A stretch of 64,000 bases of DNA from Bryobacteraceae bacterium (GTDB lineage: Bacteria > Acidobacteriota > Terriglobia > Bryobacterales > Bryobacteraceae): positions 124,001 through 188,000 of the forward strand of contig JANWVY010000005.1 of the NCBI GenBank assembly GCA_025056455.1. Reading direction: 5' to 3'. The notes beneath the pieces are model-generated. The model was not told the origin of the DNA. It saw only the letters and a program-made list of their open reading frames with translations, and searched no databases. The position numbers and the translations under genes are program-made. Positions 59,987-64,000 of this stretch are shown here, one piece after another. Every line of letters begins with the position of its first letter. Within the stretch, counting starts at the first letter, position 1.

Positions 59987-60346
59987 GTGCAGGTAGAAAA
60001 TTCGCTTTGTGTCTTGGACCGTTCGCTCGCCCTGGAGCGCGTGGGTGGCGATGAGGATCTTTTGCGTGAGATGGCTCAGCTGTTTCTTGAAGAATATCCA
60101 GCGCAAATCTCCGCCATTCGAAACGCTGTCTCGCAACGAGACGCCAAAGCGATTGAGCGAACGGCACACAGCTTGAAAGGGTCTGTCGGTAACTTTGCGG
60201 CGTCAACCGCCTACCAGTCCGCGCTCGCCCTGGAGATTGTTGGGCGTACCGGCAAGTTGGAAGAGGCCGAGCAAACCTTGAAGGCCTTGGAAACTGCACT
60301 TGCCGACTTGCTTCCGGAGATGGAGAGGCTCGTAGCCTCGCACTGA
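59987..60346 (+). CDS. Stand-alone Hpt (histidine phosphotransfer) protein
   Basis: A soluble protein of about 119 residues with an Hpt four-helix domain: DRSLALERVGGDEDLLREMA, LFLEEYPAQISAIRNAVSQ and the phosphorylated His in ERTAHSLKGSVGNFAAS. The SLKGS motif around the His is the family mark. Such proteins relay phosphate between a hybrid kinase receiver and a response regulator. The start is taken as GTG at 59987 with GGGGGA 4 nt upstream; a TTG at 59951 is the alternative. No kinase lies beside it; the hybrid kinase at 18.9 kb lacks an Hpt domain. Confidence 0.88.
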   Translation: MQVENSLCVLDRSLALERVGGDEDLLREMAQLFLEEYPAQISAIRNAVSQRDAKAIERTAHSLKGSVGNFAASTAYQSALALEIVGRTGKLEEAEQTLKALETALADLLPEMERLVASH

Positions 60347-60358
60347 GCGAGCCTCTCC
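60322..60358. repeat. Inverted repeat across the 3' end of the Hpt gene
   Basis: GGAGAGGCTCG (60322-60332) and CGAGCCTCTCC (60348-60358) form a perfect 11-bp stem with a 15-nt loop. The stop codon (60344-60346) lies in the loop. There is no T-tract, so it may be a factor-independent pause or mRNA 3'-end structure rather than a classical terminator. Confidence 0.55.
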
Positions 60359-60359
60359 A

Positions 60360-60371
60360 GGCGCTAGCGCC
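60360..60371. repeat. 12-bp palindrome GGCGCTAGCGCC
   Basis: The 12 bases GGCGCTAGCGCC are fully self-complementary and lie 1 nt after the 11-bp hairpin. It may be a protein-binding dyad or part of a combined 3'-end structure with it. Confidence 0.4.
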
Positions 60372-60473
60372 GCAGCGAGCAAGCCGTCTTGCGACTGCGG
60401 CCAACCGGCACCTTTAACGCAGGGTTGCGTGTATCGCACGCCTCTCCACCCCCAAGGCTTCCCAGCCGCACGC

Positions 60474-60501
60474 TTGGAGCTTCGGGACTGTCTGCTATAG
60501 T
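60474..60501 (+). promoter_or_regulatory. Candidate promoter for mqnD with extended -10
   Basis: TTGGAG (60474-60479), a 16-nt spacer, TGC and TATAGT (60496-60501). The extended TGN before a 5-of-6 -10 compensates for a weak -35. The start would be near 60508, only about 11 nt before the ATG at 60519, so the leader is very short. Confidence 0.5.
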
Positions 60502-60518
60502 TGTGGTTTCCCGCATTT

Positions 60519-61364
60519 ATGAGTTCTCCCGAACTTCCCGAAATTGTCTGCGCCCACAGTCCCGATTCTGACGACGCCTTCATGTTCTACGGGCTTGCCA
60601 CAAAAAAAATACGCTCCAAGATCCTTACCCTTCGCCATGTCCTTGAGGATATCGAGTCGCTCAACCGTAAGGCCCTCGATGGTGTCTATGGGATGACCGC
60701 GATCTCTTATCACGCCTACCCCTACGTTGCGGACAAATATGTTCTGACCGCCGCTGGTTCAAGCGTAGGCGATGGCTATGGTCCGATCTTGGTCGCCAGC
60801 CGCCCTTTTGGGCCGGACGAAATTAAAGGAAAACGGATCGGAATTCCTGGAACGCTCACCTCGGCCTATCTGACCTTACGATTGATGGAGCCGGATTTCG
60901 AAGCGGTTCCGATGGCTTTTGATCAAATCTTAACCGCCGTGAAAGAACAAGCTGTGGATCTCGGGCTCATCATTCACGAGGGCCAGCTCACCTATGCCAA
61001 GGCGGGATTCTACAACGTGGTAGACCTCGGGCGGTGGTGGAAGAGTAAATTCAACTTGCCACTGCCGCTTGGGGCAAACGCCATCCTCCGCTCCCTCCCT
61101 GCTCCAGTCCAGTCGGAATGTACGCGCCTGTTGTCCGAGAGCATCCGCTACAGCCTGGACCACCAAGAAGAAGCCATTAATTACGCGCTTCAATTCGCCC
61201 GCGACATGGACCTCACGATGGCGCAGAAATTCGTTGGCATGTATGTGAACGACTACACGGTGGACTGTGGCGAGCTCCTACCGGTGGCCGCCCAGAAGTT
61301 GCTGGACTTAGGCTATGAGGCAGGCTTGATCCCACAACAAGTGAAACTGGAATTCGTTCGCTGA
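60519..61364 (+). CDS. mqnD: 1,4-dihydroxy-6-naphthoate synthase
   Basis: A 281-residue protein of the MqnD family, which converts cyclic dehypoxanthine futalosine into 1,4-dihydroxy-6-naphthoate in the futalosine route to menaquinone. Typical features: CAHSPDSDDAFMFYGLAT at the start, VLEDIESLNRKALDGVYGMT, TAISYHAYPYV, GKRIGIPGTLTSAYLTLRL, DLGLIIHEGQLTYAKAGF and LPLPLGANAI. The fold is that of a periplasmic-binding protein, but the protein is cytoplasmic. Its presence implies menaquinone made by the futalosine pathway; the other mqn genes are not in the window. ATG at 60519 is preferred over an ATG at 60501 that overlaps the -10. Confidence 0.93.
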   Translation: MSSPELPEIVCAHSPDSDDAFMFYGLATKKIRSKILTLRHVLEDIESLNRKALDGVYGMTAISYHAYPYVADKYVLTAAGSSVGDGYGPILVASRPFGPDEIKGKRIGIPGTLTSAYLTLRLMEPDFEAVPMAFDQILTAVKEQAVDLGLIIHEGQLTYAKAGFYNVVDLGRWWKSKFNLPLPLGANAILRSLPAPVQSECTRLLSESIRYSLDHQEEAINYALQFARDMDLTMAQKFVGMYVNDYTVDCGELLPVAAQKLLDLGYEAGLIPQQVKLEFVR

Positions 61365-61377
61365 ACGTCTTCAAAGC

Positions 61378-62631
61378 ATGGGTAATTCGGGCCTCTTGCG
61401 AGTTGGTCTGCTCCTGTTGCTGGCGAACGTAGGGAGCGGCGCAAATGATCCGCGCACGAAAGAGCGGATCAAGGGCATTCGCGACTTCGCCAAACAAGGC
61501 TCAAGTGCAATCCCTGCAATTGAGCCCTATCTGGCCGACGCTGACCTGCCCGTCCGGCTAGAAGCCACCAAAGCCATCGCGGGAATCGGCACCCAGCGCT
61601 GCTTGGACCCTTTGGTCAAAGCCTTGCGCGACAACGCGCCAGAAGTCCAGATTGCTGCTGTCATCGGGCTCACGAACTTCTATCATCCCGGTTATTCCCG
61701 AACAGGCGCGCGTCTGTCCGAGGAAAATCGCGACGTGGTCGAAGCCTATGTTCAAGCCAGGCCGGATGTGGTGGAAGGGTTGGGTAAGGTGGCGAGGGGC
61801 GGATCAAGCTTCGAGGCGCGAGCCCACGCCGCCCGAGCCCTCGGCGTCTTGCGAGCCAAAGCCGCTACTGAGGACCTCCTCGAAGCGTTGAAATCGAAAA
61901 ACAGCGCAGTCTTATTCGAAGTCTTGATCGCTTTCCAAAAGTTCGGCGATCCTGCGAATGCCTCTCGGGTTCAATATCTGCTTCGCGACTTGGATGACCG
62001 CGTTCAAATCGCTGCGATTGAGACCGCTGGAATTCTTCACAACCGCGCTGCTTTGCCCGACCTGCGGGACGTGATGGAACGAGCCCGGAACACTAAAATC
62101 CGGCGAGCTGCCCTCACCTCGATTGCCATGATGGCCGACGCATCCAGCCGCAACTTATTCCTTCAATACTTCAAGGACAAAGACGACGGCTTACGCGGAG
62201 CAGCCGCCGAAGGCCTGGGGCGGCTAAAAGATCCCGCCGACCGACCCGCCATGGAAGCGGCTTTTGAAAGCGAAAAGAAAATGGGTCCCCGTCTCTCCGC
62301 CGCTTTCGCCTTGGTCATGATGGGAAAGTTGGAGCTATCAGAATTTAGCCCTCTCCAGTATCTGATCAATACCCTGAATTCCAAGTTGTACCGGGATTCC
62401 GCCGCCCCCTTGCTCGCAGAACTGAGCCGCCAACCAGCCGTACGCCAGCAGCTTTACGCCGCTCTACCCAAAGGGACGAAAGAAGAGAAGTTGCGCCTAA
62501 TTCGAATTCTCGGCTCTACCGGTGACCGGGAAACCTTACGGGCACTTGAAACCTGGAAGACGGATGCCGATCCGGAGGTGTCGCAGGAAAGCATAAAGGC
62601 AATCCGGTCGATCCAAGCCAGATTGCCTTGA
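61378..62631 (+). CDS. Exported HEAT-repeat protein
   Basis: A 417-residue protein with a signal peptide (GLLRVGLLLLLANVGSGA). The mature part consists of HEAT-like helical repeats of 30-40 residues, for example DADLPVRLEATKAIAGIGTQ, DNAPEVQIAAVIGLTNF, ARAHAARALGVLRAKAATED and DDGLRGAAAEGLGRLKDPAD. Such solenoids bind partner proteins. It begins 13 nt after the mqnD stop, so the two may be co-transcribed, but a functional link is not evident. Confidence 0.85.
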   Translation: MGNSGLLRVGLLLLLANVGSGANDPRTKERIKGIRDFAKQGSSAIPAIEPYLADADLPVRLEATKAIAGIGTQRCLDPLVKALRDNAPEVQIAAVIGLTNFYHPGYSRTGARLSEENRDVVEAYVQARPDVVEGLGKVARGGSSFEARAHAARALGVLRAKAATEDLLEALKSKNSAVLFEVLIAFQKFGDPANASRVQYLLRDLDDRVQIAAIETAGILHNRAALPDLRDVMERARNTKIRRAALTSIAMMADASSRNLFLQYFKDKDDGLRGAAAEGLGRLKDPADRPAMEAAFESEKKMGPRLSAAFALVMMGKLELSEFSPLQYLINTLNSKLYRDSAAPLLAELSRQPAVRQQLYAALPKGTKEEKLRLIRILGSTGDRETLRALETWKTDADPEVSQESIKAIRSIQARLP

Positions 62632-62673
62632 GGAAAAACGGATACGTTGTAGGGCCCGTTCGAACCCGTAGTT

Positions 62674-62883
62674 CTACTTGGCCTTCTTCTGTTTCTGCTG
62701 ACCGACGCGGACCTTGAACTGCTTCTGCTGAGCCTCTTGCCAGGCTTTCCAGTCAAAACGCTTGGCGGCGTCGGCAAGATAGGCCTGCTGGTCTGCTCCT
62801 TTGGGCAGAACGGCCATGATCGTGGCAAACGCCCCCGTTTCCGGATGCTGGATTCGGAAGCGCTTCACATTCGGGATTCCCAT
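62674..62883 (-). CDS. Small unrecognised basic protein
   Basis: A 69-residue, Lys/Gln-rich protein with no family I recognise. The sequence VKRFRIQHPETGAFATIMAV is followed by a helical region DAAKRFDWKAWQEAQQKQFK and a basic tail QKQKKAK. GAGG lies about 7 nt before the ATG on the minus strand, which supports translation. It is convergent with the HEAT gene. The size and isolation leave moderate doubt that it is real. Confidence 0.5.
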   Translation of the reverse strand: MGIPNVKRFRIQHPETGAFATIMAVLPKGADQQAYLADAAKRFDWKAWQEAQQKQFKVRVGQQKQKKAK

Positions 62884-62983
62884 AACGACCTCAGTGTAAC
62901 AAAACGGGCGAGTCGGTGCTGGCCTGGGCGATGCGAGGAATGCGGATGCTACGGTTTGCTTGTGCCTGCTATGCTTCCCTCTA

Positions 62984-64000
62984 ATGAGACCTATGGACCT
63001 GTATCAATCCTTGCGGCTTGGCCTGGTTTTGCTGACCACTTTCTCTGCTTTGCTCGCGGAAGACAAGGCCGACCTAGCCATCGTGCACCGGATTCGCCAA
63101 GAGGCGTTCCAAAATTCCAAGCTCATGGAGCATCTTTTTTATCTCACAGACGTCAATGGCCACCGGCTTACGGGTTCGGAAGGCTACAAAAAGGCTGCGG
63201 ATTGGGTTCGGAAGCGCGCTCAAGAATATGGTCTAGAGAACGCCAAGCTTGAAAGCTGGGGGCCCTTTGGGCGCACTTGGGATTACACCAAATTTGCGGC
63301 CCATCTAATCGAACCCGCGTATTCTCCTTTAATCGGGTTTCCGTTGGCCTGGACCCAAGGCACCAATGGCACACTGCTGGGCGAGCCCGTTCAAGCCATT
63401 TTGCGGTCCTTTGAAGATCTCGACAAACACAAGGGGAAGCTGAAGGGTAAGATCGTGTTGATTGATCCCGTTCGGGAAACACCCCTGCTGTTCAATCCCC
63501 TCTCCCGGCGCTTCACCGATGGAGACCTTGCGGGAGTCGAGCAAGCGCCCGATCCGGGGGCGATCTCGCCAGTTTTTGGTCGTCCTTCGCAGCCAGGGAC
63601 TCCTTCACCCCTTGGCAATTTTCGCAGCATGGAGGAATTGCGCCGGTTCCGGACAAAGCGGGCGGAATTTCTTCGAGAGGAGGGGGTTTTGATGGCCATC
63701 TCAAACGGTACAGCAGGCGACGGCGGTACGGTGTTTGCCACGAGTGGAGGCTCCCACGATCCGAAAACGCCCCTACCACCGCCCATGATCGTTCTCACCC
63801 CCGAGCACTATAACCGTATCGTGCGTCTGCTGGAGAGAAAGATTCCTGTCAAGCTGGAAGTCGAGGTGCAGGCCCGCATCTCCGAAGGCAATCAAGATTC
63901 GTGGAACGTGACTGCCGAGATCCCCGGCACCCGCAAGAAAGACGAAGTGGTGATGATTGGGGCGCATTTGGATTCCTGGCATGGAGGCACAGGCGCGACT
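62984..64000 (+). CDS. M28-family zinc metallopeptidase, N-terminal part (3' end outside window)
   Basis: The frame stays open to the last base, so the gene is cut by the window edge; 339 codons are seen. A signal peptide (LRLGLVLLTTFSALLAE) is followed by a helical region HRLTGSEGYKKAADWVRKRA, a PA-like insert (LKGKIVLIDPVR; ISNGTAGDGG) and the beginning of the M28 catalytic domain, VVMIGAHLDSWHGGTGA, in which His and Asp bind the first zinc. Family members are aminopeptidases or carboxypeptidases. ATG 62984 and 62993 are both possible starts; there is no strong ribosome site. Confidence 0.88.
   Translation, partial: MRPMDLYQSLRLGLVLLTTFSALLAEDKADLAIVHRIRQEAFQNSKLMEHLFYLTDVNGHRLTGSEGYKKAADWVRKRAQEYGLENAKLESWGPFGRTWDYTKFAAHLIEPAYSPLIGFPLAWTQGTNGTLLGEPVQAILRSFEDLDKHKGKLKGKIVLIDPVRETPLLFNPLSRRFTDGDLAGVEQAPDPGAISPVFGRPSQPGTPSPLGNFRSMEELRRFRTKRAEFLREEGVLMAISNGTAGDGGTVFATSGGSHDPKTPLPPPMIVLTPEHYNRIVRLLERKIPVKLEVEVQARISEGNQDSWNVTAEIPGTRKKDEVVMIGAHLDSWHGGTGAT

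Overview
The window looks like chromosomal DNA of a mesophilic, high-GC member of the Acidobacteriota, most likely near the Solibacter/Bryobacter lineage. The evidence is an acidobacterial-type VWFA-related protein (48.9-50.3 kb), an Oar-like outer-membrane receptor with an N-terminal carboxypeptidase-regulatory domain (29.7-33.0 kb), planctomycete-type DUF1501/DUF1549/DUF1553 cytochrome proteins (20.9-25.0 and 54.0-56.4 kb), a futalosine-route menaquinone gene (mqnD) and a PilM/PilN-like type II secretion subunit. This assignment is inference from gene content. No rRNA, insertion sequence, phage gene or CRISPR array was seen.

Layout. 0-1.5 kb: end of an ECF sigma factor, a membrane anti-sigma candidate and an unknown exported protein, overlapping or abutting each other and running into a type II secretion operon (1.5-12.8 kb) in the rotated order E-F-G-H-I-J-K-L-M-C-X-D, where X is an unrecognised exported protein. 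12.85 kb: tRNA-Arg(ACG) on the minus strand. 13.2-18.6 kb: two large genes of the 2-hydroxyacyl-CoA dehydratase/activase superfamily, including a 1191-residue protein with two activase domains. 18.9-20.9 kb: hybrid sensor kinase. 20.9-25.0 kb: DUF1549/1553 plus DUF1501 pair. 25.2-26.4 kb: DUF3467 protein and a gluconolactonase-like protein. 26.5-29.4 kb: rpiB-glyA-glycosyltransferase run on the minus strand, divergent from the Oar-like receptor across a region rich in inverted repeats. 33.0-37.5 kb: thiD, a GT39-like membrane glycosyltransferase and an exported alpha-galactosidase-like protein. 37.8-40.6 kb: CsgG-like protein and Ser/Thr kinase separated by 1 nt. 40.7-46.2 kb: malQ, an isolated nuoB, a LamG-like exported protein, a DUF6807 protein and an exported SMP-30 protein. 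46.3-48.9 kb: LytS/LytTR two-component pair. 48.9-56.4 kb: minus-strand DUF1549/1553, WD40 and PPC-domain genes, with the VWFA-related gene further downstream. 56.6-64.0 kb: sugar-phosphate isomerase-like protein, spermidine-synthase-like membrane protein, Hpt protein, mqnD, HEAT-repeat protein, a small unknown protein and the start of an M28 peptidase.

How the parts fit. The first 12.8 kb read as one secretion unit with its own sigma/anti-sigma pair at the front. Much of the rest is secreted or envelope-associated carbohydrate processing (alpha-galactosidase, gluconolactonases, DUF6807, LamG, isomerase) together with cytochrome-like exported proteins, which suits a heterotroph that degrades plant or microbial polymers. 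The most unusual loci are the double-activase system at 13.2-18.6 kb, the Cys-pair tail of the GspC-like protein with the unknown gene X beside it, the Met/Gly/Tyr-rich insert in the secretin, and the inverted-repeat-rich rpiB/receptor intergenic region.
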